Source: Candidatus Accumulibacter affinis
Lineage (GTDB): Bacteria; Pseudomonadota; Gammaproteobacteria; Burkholderiales; Rhodocyclaceae
NCBI GenBank assembly: GCA_016713625.1
Contig: JADJOT010000008.1
Location: forward strand, 310,001 to 374,000
Direction: 5' to 3'
DNA: 64,000 nt
The notes under the pieces were generated by a model. The model saw only the letters and a program-made list of their open reading frames with translations. It had not been told where the DNA came from and made no database searches. Positions 34,110 to 43,055 of the stretch are shown piece after piece; within the stretch, counting starts at the first letter, position 1, and every line of letters begins with the position of its first letter. Both the position numbers and the translations under genes were made by a program.

Positions 34110-34414
34110 CCGACATGAACGAACAGAAACAGGATAGCCTCTTCCTGCCGGTACTGTTGATCGCTCTGGCCGTGGTGATCTGGTCTACCTTCCAGGCGAG
34201 CCAGCTATTCGAGGAGCGAGCTAGTCTGGCCAAGCTGCGCACCAGCCAGGATACCACCTATCAGAACGCCCAAAAGATGCGTGCACAGCTCGATGCGCTG
34301 GCTGCCGGCACGCAAAAACTGGCGAGCGCCGGCAACAAGAATGCACAGACGGTGGTGAATGCCCTGCAGCAACGCGGCATTACGATCAACCCGGAAGCTA
34401 AAAAACCCCAGTAA
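34106..34414 (+). CDS. Small membrane-anchored protein, partner of the preceding gene
   Basis: 102 residues from GTG 34106, which overlaps the previous stop as GTGA (ATG 34115 is an alternative start). A single membrane helix (LFLPVLLIALAVVIWSTFQA) leads to a Gln/Ala-rich helical segment (EERASLAKLRTSQDTTYQNA). The paired genes share architecture, overlap and order, so they probably form a heteromeric envelope complex. They lie 77 bp before murJ, but a role in peptidoglycan synthesis is only suggested by that position. Confidence 0.7.
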   Translation: MTDMNEQKQDSLFLPVLLIALAVVIWSTFQASQLFEERASLAKLRTSQDTTYQNAQKMRAQLDALAAGTQKLASAGNKNAQTVVNALQQRGITINPEAKKPQ

Positions 34415-34490
34415 TTGAGCGGCGAATCGGTTCCCGCTGGAGCTATGATGGCGGGCTTGGCGCCTGCTGCGCGCCGCCCCTGAACCCAGC

Positions 34491-36029
34491 ATGAACCTCC
34501 TGAAGACCCTCGCCACTGTCAGCAGCATGACCCTGCTGTCGCGGATTCTTGGTTTCGTCCGCGACTTCGTGATTGCCCGCACCTTTGGTGCCGGGATGCT
34601 CACCGACGCCTTCTTTGTCGCCTTCAAGCTTCCCAACCTGCTGCGTCGACTGTTTGCCGAAGGCGCTTTCTCGCAGGCCTTTGTGCCGGTGCTTGGCGAA
34701 TACCGGAACCGGCGCGGCAGTGACGAAACCAGGCAGCTCGTGGACCGTGTCAGCAGCCTGCTGTTTCTCGTCGTTCTGGCGGTAACCCTGCTTGGAATGG
34801 CCGCGGCGCCGGTCCTGGTGTACCTCTCGGCGCCGGGTTTCAGCGACGACCCTGAAAAGTTCACCCTGACGGTCAACCTGACCCGCGTCACCTTTCCTTA
34901 TATTCTGTTCATGTCGCTGGTTGCGCTGGCCGGCGGTGTGCTCAATACCTGGAGCCGCTTCGCCGTGCCCGCTTTCACGCCGGTGCTGCTCAACGTCTCG
35001 TTCATCCTCATGGCGCTCTTTGCCGCACCCCATTTCGACCCGCCGATCATCGCGCTCGGCTGGGCGGTCTTTCTTGGCGGCGCCCTGCAGCTGGTTTTCC
35101 AGATCCCCAGCCTGAAACGCATTGGCATGCTGCCGAGATTCTCGATCAACCTCCAGGACCCCGGCGTCAGACGCATCTTTCGCCTGATGGCCCCCGCCGT
35201 GCTGGGCGTTTCGGTGGCCCAGGTGAGCCTCCTGCTGAACACCGTCTTCGCCTCGTTCCTGAGTACCGGAAGCGTTTCCTGGCTCTACTACGCCGACCGC
35301 CTGATGGAGTTTCCGGCCGGCATGCTGGGCGCCGCGCTGGGCACCGTTCTGCTTCCCTCGCTGGCCAAATGCCACGCCGCCGAGCGCCACGACGAATACG
35401 CGCGTTTGCTCGACTGGGGCCTGCGCCTGACCTTCCTGCTCGCCGCGCCGGCCGCACTGGCGCTGGGCATCCTCGCCGTGCCGCTGATCACCACCTTGTT
35501 TCACCACGGCGCCTTCAGTTCCGTCGACGTTTTCAGAACGCGCGAGGCGCTGGTCGCTTACAGTGTCGGCCTGCTCGGGCTGATCCTGGTCAAGGTGCTG
35601 GCGCCCGGCTTCTACGCTCGTCAGAACATACGTACCCCGGTCAGGATCGCGCTGCTTACCCTTTTCGTCACGCAGCTGCTCAATCTTGCCCTGATCGGCT
35701 GGCTGGAGCATGCCGGCCTGGCGCTATCGATCGGGCTGGCCGCCAGCCTCAACGCCGTCCTGCTCTATCGCGGCCTGCGCCAGCGCGGAATTTACACCCC
35801 GCAGCCCGGCTGGCTGGTGTTCTATCTGAGACTCGGGTTCGCCATGCTGAGCATGGGCGCCGTACTGTGGTTCCTGGTCGGTGACCCGGCCGAGTGGCTG
35901 CGCTGGCACCTGAGTGAGCGGCTGATTCGTCTTTCTGTGATCGTCCTCTTCGGTGCGAGCGTCTATTTCGCTACACTATGGATCGCCGGATTTCGTCTGC
36001 GCGACTTCAAGCGCAGCGCAGCCGAGTAA
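34491..36029 (+). CDS. murJ: Lipid II flippase MurJ
   Basis: Flips lipid II across the inner membrane for peptidoglycan synthesis. 512 residues with about 14 membrane helices, the normal size. The N-terminal signature LLSRILGFVRDFVIARTFG is followed by GMLTDAFFVAFKLPNLLRRL and AEGAFSQAFVPVL. Arg and Asp residues of these loops (RDF, TDAF) correspond to functional charged residues in E. coli MurJ. The central YYADRLMEFPAGMLGAALGT is also typical. It is followed after 19 bp by a PEBP-family gene, probably the same transcript. Confidence 0.96.
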   Translation: MNLLKTLATVSSMTLLSRILGFVRDFVIARTFGAGMLTDAFFVAFKLPNLLRRLFAEGAFSQAFVPVLGEYRNRRGSDETRQLVDRVSSLLFLVVLAVTLLGMAAAPVLVYLSAPGFSDDPEKFTLTVNLTRVTFPYILFMSLVALAGGVLNTWSRFAVPAFTPVLLNVSFILMALFAAPHFDPPIIALGWAVFLGGALQLVFQIPSLKRIGMLPRFSINLQDPGVRRIFRLMAPAVLGVSVAQVSLLLNTVFASFLSTGSVSWLYYADRLMEFPAGMLGAALGTVLLPSLAKCHAAERHDEYARLLDWGLRLTFLLAAPAALALGILAVPLITTLFHHGAFSSVDVFRTREALVAYSVGLLGLILVKVLAPGFYARQNIRTPVRIALLTLFVTQLLNLALIGWLEHAGLALSIGLAASLNAVLLYRGLRQRGIYTPQPGWLVFYLRLGFAMLSMGAVLWFLVGDPAEWLRWHLSERLIRLSVIVLFGASVYFATLWIAGFRLRDFKRSAAE

Positions 36030-36048
36030 CCAATCAGGAGGATTCACC

Positions 36049-36678
36049 ATGAAATTGATCAGCAGCAGCTTCATTGATGGACAGCGGATCCCGGGCGACT
36101 TCGCCTTCTGCATCCCCGACCCGGAGCATCATGTCTGCCTTGGGAGGAATCTCAACCCGCATCTCGCATGGAGTGATGCGCCGGCGGCAACGCAGTCCTT
36201 CGCTCTGATTTGTCATGACCCCGACGTTCCCAGCAAGGGCGACGACGTCAATCAGGAAGGTCGCACGGTGCCGGCGTCGCTGGCACGGGTCGATTTCTTT
36301 CACTGGGTGCTGTTTGATCTGCCGGCCAGCTGCAGCGAGATCACCGCAGGCGAGTTCAGCGATGATGTCACGCCACGTGGCAAGCCCGGTCCGCACGCAG
36401 CGCACGATGCACGGCAGGGCGTCAATGATTACACGAACTGGTTTGCCGACGACAATGACATGCGCGGCGACTACTACGGCTATGATGGTCCATGCCCGCC
36501 ATGGAACGACGAAGTCGTCCACCGTTACGTATTCACCCTTTTCGCGCTCGCTGTCGACAGACTGAACATCGAAGGCAGACTGACCGGCCAGCAAGTGCGC
36601 GCGGCACTGCAGGGACACGTCCTTGCCGAAGCGTGCCTGACCGGCACCTACACGCTCAATACGGCGCTGTATCCGTAG
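36049..36678 (+). CDS. YbhB/YbcL-type phosphatidylethanolamine-binding protein family member
   Basis: 209 residues from ATG 36049 with CAGGAGGA nine bases upstream. The PEBP ligand-site motif is LICHDPDVPSKGDD (Asp-Pro-Asp). The second motif FFHWVLFDLPA and the closing YGYDGPCPPWNDEVVHRYVF are characteristic of the bacterial Raf-kinase-inhibitor-like family. An insert around residues 120-145 (ARQGVNDYTNWFADDND) contains tyrosines and acids. No signal peptide, so cytoplasmic. The cellular role of bacterial members is poorly known. It trails murJ by 19 bp. Confidence 0.88.
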   Translation: MKLISSSFIDGQRIPGDFAFCIPDPEHHVCLGRNLNPHLAWSDAPAATQSFALICHDPDVPSKGDDVNQEGRTVPASLARVDFFHWVLFDLPASCSEITAGEFSDDVTPRGKPGPHAAHDARQGVNDYTNWFADDNDMRGDYYGYDGPCPPWNDEVVHRYVFTLFALAVDRLNIEGRLTGQQVRAALQGHVLAEACLTGTYTLNTALYP

Positions 36679-36945
36679 CGGCAGCAGCCGATCCTGGTAA
36701 AGCACGCCGGGTCAGGCGATGTTCCAGCAGACTGAACACCGATCACCGGGAATCAACCACTACCCAGCGGCTTGCCACGGGGTAGTGCAGCCGATGGCTG
36801 TTCTGGTGCACCGGCGGCGACGACGAATTGGCCCGGAGAGACCCCCTGCCAAAATCAACTGTTGCGCTTCAACGCGCGCCGAATGCCGTGTTCGGTGGCG
36901 CAAGGGAATCCGCTGCGGAATCTCGCGGCAGGGGGCTCCACCGCT

Positions 36946-38181
36946 TCATGCAGGTTCCTGTGGGGCGACGCCTCGCGCGTCAGCGAGCAGCGCTTCGCAG
37001 CCATCGATGACCCGTTGCACGGCCAGTGACTGGTCAACGTTTGGTACGCCTGCTGCGTAGCCAGCCGCTGCGGCAGCGAGGCTCACGTCGTCGACCAATC
37101 GCTTGACGAGCTTCGGTAGCAGGCCAGGCACGGCCTCGATCGGAAAAAGAACGCCGGCACCAAGCAGTTCCACTCGATGGCTGGTCATCGTCTGTTCCAT
37201 CTGCATGGGTAGCAGGAGGAGCGGCTTGCCGTGATCGAGCGCGATGTCGGTCATACCGCCCGCGTGGCAGATGATCGCAGCGCACTGCTTGACCACTTCG
37301 CTCATGCGCAGGGGTGTCGCGCTGAAAGCAATACGTTCCGACTCGTGGCGTTTGCGGACCTGCTCCGGCAATCCGCCGGCGTAGATCAGGCAGCGCGCCC
37401 TGCTCTTGGCGAGCGCGCCAAGCAGGGGTTCGAGATGCTTGTAGTCCGACTTCAGGTAGGCGAAGACCCGCGGCCCGTCGCCCGCAGGCCAGAGCGGATC
37501 GGCGCCCATGCCGAGGCTATTGATCGGGCCGATGTACTCGCCCCCCTGGCCAGCCTGGCGCTCGCCATAAACGTCGAGTTGCGGCCGCGCGCAGAGGTAG
37601 GTCGCCTCGGCTTCGAAGAGATCGGCGACCTGGGCGATCGGGGGAGCTTCGAGCTGCTTCAGGACCACGTTGCAGTGGCGCGTCGTCCGCTCTTCGGTCT
37701 CGGCTAGCCTGCCATGCTCGCTCTGGCCACGAGTCCACCAGCGGAAACGCGGCAGGGGACGTACTCGCGGCGGCACGGCAAAGCTGTTGCCGAGAAGCAC
37801 GCGCGGGACGTGAAGACCACGCGCAGCGAGCAAGGCCGTCGGTGCGTGGTCAAAGATCAGCAGCTGCGGTTGCAAGAGTTCCCATAAGCGACGCCAGGCC
37901 ATGGTCATCGACAGCAAGCCGCCCGGATCGAGAAAACCGAATCGGTACAGGGTCTCGGTAAAGTTGAGATCCGGTGGCAAACCAGTGACCGGTATGAGCC
38001 ACACCGGCGCTTGTACGAATTCGAGGCGATGCGGAGCCAACACCGCTGCGGCCTGCGAGATATCACGCAACACGAGCACCGGCCGATGCCCGCGCTCCCT
38101 GAGTCGCAGGGCAATCGGCAGGTAGCGCCCAACGTGCCCGAGGGCCGCGCCGAGTTCCCAGTTCAAAGCGATGGTGGCCAT
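36946..38181 (-). CDS. UDP-glycosyltransferase-like protein (GT1/MGT type)
   Basis: 411 residues with two Rossmann-like halves of a GT-B enzyme. It begins MATIALNWELGAALGHVGRY, the acceptor-side signature with a glycine loop and His. In the C-terminal half CAAIICHAGGMTDIALDHGK, followed by PLLLLPMQMEQ, matches the nucleotide-sugar-binding block (HxGG...P..Q). It does not have a signal peptide. It lies convergent with the PEBP gene and downstream of a PEP-CTERM gene, separated by a strong terminator. Donor and acceptor sugars cannot be read from the sequence. Confidence 0.8.
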   Translation of the reverse strand: MATIALNWELGAALGHVGRYLPIALRLRERGHRPVLVLRDISQAAAVLAPHRLEFVQAPVWLIPVTGLPPDLNFTETLYRFGFLDPGGLLSMTMAWRRLWELLQPQLLIFDHAPTALLAARGLHVPRVLLGNSFAVPPRVRPLPRFRWWTRGQSEHGRLAETEERTTRHCNVVLKQLEAPPIAQVADLFEAEATYLCARPQLDVYGERQAGQGGEYIGPINSLGMGADPLWPAGDGPRVFAYLKSDYKHLEPLLGALAKSRARCLIYAGGLPEQVRKRHESERIAFSATPLRMSEVVKQCAAIICHAGGMTDIALDHGKPLLLLPMQMEQTMTSHRVELLGAGVLFPIEAVPGLLPKLVKRLVDDVSLAAAAAGYAAGVPNVDQSLAVQRVIDGCEALLADARGVAPQEPA

Positions 38182-38197
38182 TCAGGAGCGGCTCCGC

Positions 38198-38227
38198 GAA
38201 AAAGCAACGGGCGCTACGGCGCCCGTT
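38198..38227 (-). terminator. Terminator of the short PEP-CTERM gene
   Basis: On the minus strand AACGGGCGC and GCGCCCGTT form a perfect nine-base stem around CGTA, followed by GCTTTTTC. Confidence 0.85.
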
Positions 38228-38245
38228 GTGTGCAAAAGGATTCGC

Positions 38246-39160
38246 TCAACCGCAGGGTCTGCGACGCCGCCGCAAGCCAAGCGCAGCCAGGCCCATCCCG
38301 AGTAGTCCGAGGGAGGCTGGCTCGGGTACCGCCGTCACGCTGATACCGATGCCCGGGATGGGCGTGTCGTTAAAGTCATCTGGATCTCCCAGCGAGGCGT
38401 ATGATGACCCCGTGCACTCACCATCACCATATCCGACGGTAAAAGTGGCTACCTCTCCATAGCCGTAGCCGCCATGACAATTGCCGGTCGAGAAACCATA
38501 GTCGCCAAACGCGTGGCCGACCAGGTCATAGACGACACTCGTCGACTGGCCGGGGGTCAGGATGCCCAGGTCGACGTTGACGTAGGTGCCGTTCCAGAAA
38601 TAGCTGGAACCGTTGAGCTGAGCGCCGTCGAGAATGGATCCAGCGGTCGTCAGCGTGCCGTTGCTGTCAATCCTGGCCGCACTGTTGAAGCGCTGAATTG
38701 CATCCTGTTTGATCGTCGCGATGTATTCAGCATAACCCGCGCCGCCGGCACCGTTGTCACTGGCGCTAAGACTGCCATAGTAGATGAAGAAGTTGAAGCC
38801 ATAGTGCTGCGCGACAGCGGTGTCGTTGGTGATATCCCAGGTACGAATGAAACTCCCCGTGCTGTCGAACTTCCCGCTGCCGCTGCCGCTGGCACGGTAC
38901 GGGCCGACGGTATTGCCAAAGGATGATGCGCTGCCGGACGAAGCGCCGTCACTGTCGAAGACGTTCGCGGTAGCGAAAGGTAGGGTGGTGTCCGGCCCGT
39001 TGCTGACAGCCAGGTTGCTGCCGACCTGGGTGGTAGCCGAGGCACTCAAGCCATCGACGACCGTCGCCGTGCTGGGCAGTGCAGTCAGCATTCCAAGGCT
39101 CGCCACGAGAACGGCGAGCATCCTTGGCGAGGCGAAGCAGGTGCTGCTTTGACTATTCAT
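38246..39160 (-). CDS. PEP-CTERM sorting domain protein
   Basis: 304 residues. A signal peptide (SPRMLAVLVASLGMLTALPS, cleavage after TAT or nearby) is followed by a Ser/Gly/Thr/Asn-rich beta domain without Lys-rich segments, typical of exported matrix proteins. The C-terminus AVPEPASLGLLGMGLAALGL plus RRRRRPCG is a complete PEP-CTERM signal: PEP motif, membrane helix and basic cluster. Paired Cys (NCHGGYGYGE and DGECTG) may form a disulfide. A sigma-54-like promoter stands 107 bp upstream and a strong terminator follows, so it is a single-gene unit. Confidence 0.88.
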   Translation of the reverse strand: MNSQSSTCFASPRMLAVLVASLGMLTALPSTATVVDGLSASATTQVGSNLAVSNGPDTTLPFATANVFDSDGASSGSASSFGNTVGPYRASGSGSGKFDSTGSFIRTWDITNDTAVAQHYGFNFFIYYGSLSASDNGAGGAGYAEYIATIKQDAIQRFNSAARIDSNGTLTTAGSILDGAQLNGSSYFWNGTYVNVDLGILTPGQSTSVVYDLVGHAFGDYGFSTGNCHGGYGYGEVATFTVGYGDGECTGSSYASLGDPDDFNDTPIPGIGISVTAVPEPASLGLLGMGLAALGLRRRRRPCG

Positions 39161-39266
39161 GGTCTTTTCCTTGCGAGATGGTTTCAGACTGCTGATTTAA
39201 CGCGCAGACGCGAAGTCAGCCGCTTTTCCTGGCGGGGTGCCGTCACAAAAGCCCCGTACGAATGAA

Positions 39267-39282
39267 AGCAAAATACGCGCCA
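39267..39282 (-). promoter_or_regulatory. Sigma-54-type (-24/-12) promoter of the short PEP-CTERM gene
   Basis: On the minus strand TGGCGCGTATTTTGCT fits TGGCACG-N4-TTGCT with one mismatch and correct GG-GC spacing. Confidence 0.65.
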
Positions 39283-39560
39283 CATTCCAAACACGTCGGC
39301 ACGTTCTGATGTGATTCAATGGCTTGGGGTCATTGCCTGCGTCCCTGGCGAGCGATCTGCAGTCTCTGGGTGCCAACACTGTAAAAAAATCCGACAACGG
39401 ATCAAGGCAACCTTCGGCGATCTCGTGCTGCCGCGCCCGGCGATTCGCCGGCATCAGGAAAGGATAGGAAAGCCAACGCTGCCGCGACCTGCACGGCAAT
39501 ACGCTGCGTATGGCATACATGAGTTTCTTGAGTCCGACAGGCTGCTTGATTCCCGCGTCC

Positions 39561-39603
39561 GCAAAAGCCAACGGGCCGCTTGCTGCGGCCCGTTGGCTTT
39601 TGC
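39561..39603 (-). terminator. Very strong terminator after hppA
   Basis: Perfect 19-bp inverted repeat (GCAAAAGCCAACGGGCCGC and its complement) with a five-base loop, T-rich on either strand, so probably bidirectional. It is 38 bp after the hppA stop. Confidence 0.9.
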
Positions 39604-39640
39604 GCTGGCAGCGGCGTTTCCATCGCTGCCAGACCAACTG

Positions 39641-42061
39641 CTACTGCACACTGACCTCGACGCGCCGCGCTTCCTCAGGACCTCCGGTTCCGGTGGTGTC
39701 CACGGGCTTCTTCAGCTCGATGCGGTCCTCACTGATACCGACATTCTTGAGTGCCTCACGTACTGCTATGGCTCGGCTCTTGGCGATCTCTTCGTTCGTT
39801 GCCTGGTTGCCGCTCGGATCGTGGTAGCCGGAAATTGCCAGCTTGGCAGTCGGATTGGCCTTGGCGTGCACCACGATCACCTCGAGCGTCTTCCCCAGGT
39901 CTGCCGGCACCTCAGCCGAATTGACGGCGAAGAAGACCTTGGCGACAGGCACCGCGACCACTGCGACGACCGTGCCCGGCGCGGCAGCGACCGGTTTATC
40001 CACCGAGCCGGGAACCATCAGGGGAACGATCATCAGGGCAACGATGTTGATGATCTTGATCAGCGGATTGACCGCCGGGCCCGCCGTGTCCTTATAGGGA
40101 TCGCCAACGGTATCGCCGGTCACCGACGCCTTGTGGGCTTCGGAGCCTTTGCCGCCAAAGTGGCCATCCTCGATGTACTTCTTGGCGTTATCCCAGGCGC
40201 CACCACCGGTGGTCATCGAGATGGCCACGAACAGACCGGTGATGATCGTACCCATCAACAGTCCGCCGAGCGCCTTCGGACCGAGCAGCAGGCCAACGAG
40301 CACCGGCACGAGCACCGGCAGGAGCGAGGGAACGATCATTTCGCGGATCGCTGCTGCGGTCAGCATGCCGACGGCACGGGAGTAATCCGGCTTGGCCTTG
40401 CCTTCCATGATGCCCTTGATTTCCTTGAACTGCCGACGTACCTCGACGACCACGGCACCGGCTGCACGACCGACCGCCTCCATGGCCATCGCCGCAAACA
40501 GGTAGGGAATCAGGCCGCCCAGAAAGAGGCCGATGATCACCATGTGGTCGGACAGGTCAAAACGCAGGTTGCCACCAAAATGGGTTTCCAGGGCGTGCGT
40601 GTAATCAGCGAAAAGCACCAGTGCTGCCAGACCCGCGGAACCAATGGCATAGCCTTTGGTGACCGCCTTGGTGGTATTGCCAACCGCATCGAGCGGATCG
40701 GTCACGTCGCGCACCGACTTGGGCAGACCGGACATTTCGGCGATACCGCCAGCGTTGTCGGTAATCGGCCCGTAGGCATCAAGCGCAACGATGATGCCGG
40801 TCATCGACAGCATCGAGGTGGCGGCAATGGCGATTCCGTACAAGCCGGCCAGCGCATAGGTGATGTAAATCGCCGCGCAGACGGAGATCACCGGCAGCGC
40901 ACAGGCTTTCATCGACACCGCCAGGCCAGCGATGATGTTGGTGCCGTGGCCGGTGGTTGACGCTTCGGCGACGCGTTTGACCGGCGCGAAGTCGGTACCC
41001 GTGTAATACTCGGTAATCCACACCAGTAGTCCGGTCAGCACCAGACCGATCGCCGCCGCAAGGAAGATGTTCATCGAACTGATCAGGCTACCGTCGGCGA
41101 GGGTAATACCGGCGCCGAGCAGCATCGTCGTGACCGGATAGAAGGCGATCAACGCCAGGATGCCGGCCACTGCCAGACCTCGATAGAGGGCGTTCATGAT
41201 CTTGCCCCCCTCATTGGTCTTGACGAAGAAACAACCGATGATCGAGGCAATGATCGAAACTCCACCGAGCACCAGCGGGTAGACGAGCAGGTTGTCGGTG
41301 GCCCCGGCGACACCCTTGAGCATCATCGCGCTGAGCACCATTGTCGCCACCACGGTCACCGCGTAGGTCTCGAAGAGGTCGGCAGCCATGCCCGCGCAGT
41401 CGCCGACGTTATCGCCAACGTTGTCGGCGATCACCGCCGGGTTGCGCGGATCGTCTTCCGGGATGCCGGCTTCGACCTTGCCGACCAGGTCGGCGCCAAC
41501 GTCCGCGCCCTTGGTGAAGATACCGCCGCCAAGACGGGCGAAGATCGAGATCAGCGATCCGCCGAAAGCGAGGCCGACCAGCGGCTCAACGGTGTGCTGA
41601 AAGTCGCCGCCGACGCCCTTGAGGAAGGCATAGTAGCCGGCGACACCCAGCAGGCCGAGGCCGACCACGAGCATGCCGGTGATCGCGCCACCCTTGAAGG
41701 CCACGTCGAGCGCTGCTGAAATGCCAGTGCGCGCCGCTTCGGCGGTACGCACGTTGGCGCGCACCGAAACGTTCATCCCGATGAAACCGGTGGCACCCGA
41801 AAGTACCGCACCGATCAGGAAGCCGAAGGCCATCAATTTGCCCAGCGCAAACCAGATCAGCACAAACAGCACGGCGCCGACCAGCCCGATCGTTGTGTAC
41901 TGCTTGGCCAGATACGCGGAAGCGCCTTCCTGAATGGCTTTGGCGATTTCCTGCATGCGCGGGTTGCCGGCTGGCAACGAGAGAATCCACTTCGTCATTG
42001 CAGCGCCATAGAGCACCGCAACGACCGCGCAAACCAGCGCGAACATCAGACCTGACGACAT
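39641..42061 (-). CDS. hppA: K+-independent H+-translocating pyrophosphatase with C-terminal OmpA-like domain
   Basis: Membrane-bound pump that couples PPi hydrolysis to proton export. 806 residues from ATG 42061, six bases after GGGAGG. Residues 1 to about 690 are a full 16-helix pyrophosphatase with the catalytic motifs GADVGADLVGKVE and DNVGDNVGDCAGMAADLFE. GNTTKAVTKGYAIG has Lys at the position that marks K+-independent enzymes. After a hydrophobic linker (VAVVAVPVAKVFF) there is an OmpA/MotB-like domain of about 100 residues (FFAVNSAEVPADLG, ISGYHDPSGNQATNEEIAKS, RRVEVSV). H+-PPase C-termini face the periplasm, so this domain could bind peptidoglycan. It is downstream of adk and followed by a strong terminator. 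Confidence 0.95.
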   Translation of the reverse strand: MSSGLMFALVCAVVAVLYGAAMTKWILSLPAGNPRMQEIAKAIQEGASAYLAKQYTTIGLVGAVLFVLIWFALGKLMAFGFLIGAVLSGATGFIGMNVSVRANVRTAEAARTGISAALDVAFKGGAITGMLVVGLGLLGVAGYYAFLKGVGGDFQHTVEPLVGLAFGGSLISIFARLGGGIFTKGADVGADLVGKVEAGIPEDDPRNPAVIADNVGDNVGDCAGMAADLFETYAVTVVATMVLSAMMLKGVAGATDNLLVYPLVLGGVSIIASIIGCFFVKTNEGGKIMNALYRGLAVAGILALIAFYPVTTMLLGAGITLADGSLISSMNIFLAAAIGLVLTGLLVWITEYYTGTDFAPVKRVAEASTTGHGTNIIAGLAVSMKACALPVISVCAAIYITYALAGLYGIAIAATSMLSMTGIIVALDAYGPITDNAGGIAEMSGLPKSVRDVTDPLDAVGNTTKAVTKGYAIGSAGLAALVLFADYTHALETHFGGNLRFDLSDHMVIIGLFLGGLIPYLFAAMAMEAVGRAAGAVVVEVRRQFKEIKGIMEGKAKPDYSRAVGMLTAAAIREMIVPSLLPVLVPVLVGLLLGPKALGGLLMGTIITGLFVAISMTTGGGAWDNAKKYIEDGHFGGKGSEAHKASVTGDTVGDPYKDTAGPAVNPLIKIINIVALMIVPLMVPGSVDKPVAAAPGTVVAVVAVPVAKVFFAVNSAEVPADLGKTLEVIVVHAKANPTAKLAISGYHDPSGNQATNEEIAKSRAIAVREALKNVGISEDRIELKKPVDTTGTGGPEEARRVEVSVQ

Positions 42062-42270
42062 AAGCAACCTCCCTCTTTAAAGTGACTCAGACCTCCCGGA
42101 GAATCCCGAGGAGCCCCGTTTACCCCACTGCTACAAGACGAAAAAGTCCAATCTGCGTCACTTCGAGTGACGACCAGGCGACTGACGACCAAGCCAGCCC
42201 CAACCGTCGGCAATCGAAGCTTCTCTGGCTCTGTGGTCAGTAAAAAACATCCTGCGGGCAGCGACGGCGG

Positions 42271-42924
42271 CTAGCGCAAGGCCTCGAAAGCCGCGGCCAT
42301 GATTGCATCGACGCTACCCGCACCGGTGATGCTGCGACACTTCGGTGCCCTGGGATCTCCCGTGGCCGCCCATGCGTGGTAGTAGTCCAGCAGCGGCTTG
42401 GTCTGCGAGTGATAGATCTGCAGCCGCTTCTTGACGGTTTCCTCGTGGTCGTCGTCGCGCTGAATGAGGTCCTCGCCGGTGACATCGTCTTGCCCGGCCA
42501 GCTTCGGTGGATTGAAGCGAAGGTGGTAGGTGCGGCCGGAACCTGGATGCACGCGACGGCCGCTCATCCGTTCAATGATTTCCTCGTCGGCAACGTCAAT
42601 CTGGAGGACGTAGTCGAGAGCGACGCCGGCAAGCTTCAGTGCTTCGGCCTGCGGCAAGGTGCGCGGGAAGCCATCAAACAGGTAGCCGGCCTGGCAGTCA
42701 ACCTGCTGCAGGCGTTCGGTGACCAAGCCAATGATGATCTCGTCCGACACCAGGCCACCGCCGTCCATGACCTTCTTGGCCTCGACTCCGAGGGGAGTAC
42801 CGGCCTTCACGGCCGCGCGCAGCATGTCGCCGGTGGAAATTTGCGGGATGCCGAACTTCTCACGAATAAACTGCGCTTGAGTGCCTTTGCCGGCGCCTGG
42901 GGGGCCTAGCAGGATGAGTTTCAT
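42271..42924 (-). CDS. adk: Adenylate kinase
   Basis: Converts ATP and AMP to two ADP. 217 residues, the long form. The P-loop is LLGPPGAGKGTQAQ at residues 5-18, AMP-site residues are in STGDMLRAAV, DGFPRTLPQAE is the NMP-binding signature, and the LID contains RRVHPGSGRTYH without the Cys4 zinc site of Gram-positive enzymes. It follows kdsB by 131 bp on the same strand, as in many betaproteobacteria, and precedes hppA. A link to PPi metabolism is natural because both set adenylate and PPi balance. Confidence 0.98.
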   Translation of the reverse strand: MKLILLGPPGAGKGTQAQFIREKFGIPQISTGDMLRAAVKAGTPLGVEAKKVMDGGGLVSDEIIIGLVTERLQQVDCQAGYLFDGFPRTLPQAEALKLAGVALDYVLQIDVADEEIIERMSGRRVHPGSGRTYHLRFNPPKLAGQDDVTGEDLIQRDDDHEETVKKRLQIYHSQTKPLLDYYHAWAATGDPRAPKCRSITGAGSVDAIMAAAFEALR

Positions 42925-43055
42925 GGTTCGCCTTCGGAGAGAATCAGATCAATTGTTTTGCCCAAGACTTCAGATACTTGCACTCCCGTTGCGGCACCGC
43001 GGCAGAACGATGTCGTGGTCAACAGGTCGAAACTTACCCGCAAATGCGCGTACGG

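Larger units (their letters stand above)
39161..39640. other. Intergenic stretch between PEP-CTERM gene and hppA
   Basis: 480 bp. It contains the sigma-54-like promoter of the PEP-CTERM gene, the 19-bp terminator of hppA and a smaller hairpin (TGGCAGCG/CGCTGCCA, 39606-39631). I see no gene between. Confidence 0.55.

Noticed and set aside
39311..40960. 549-codon plus frame opposite hppA
   Set aside because: Shadow of the pyrophosphatase gene with His/Asp/Gly-rich nonsense composition.
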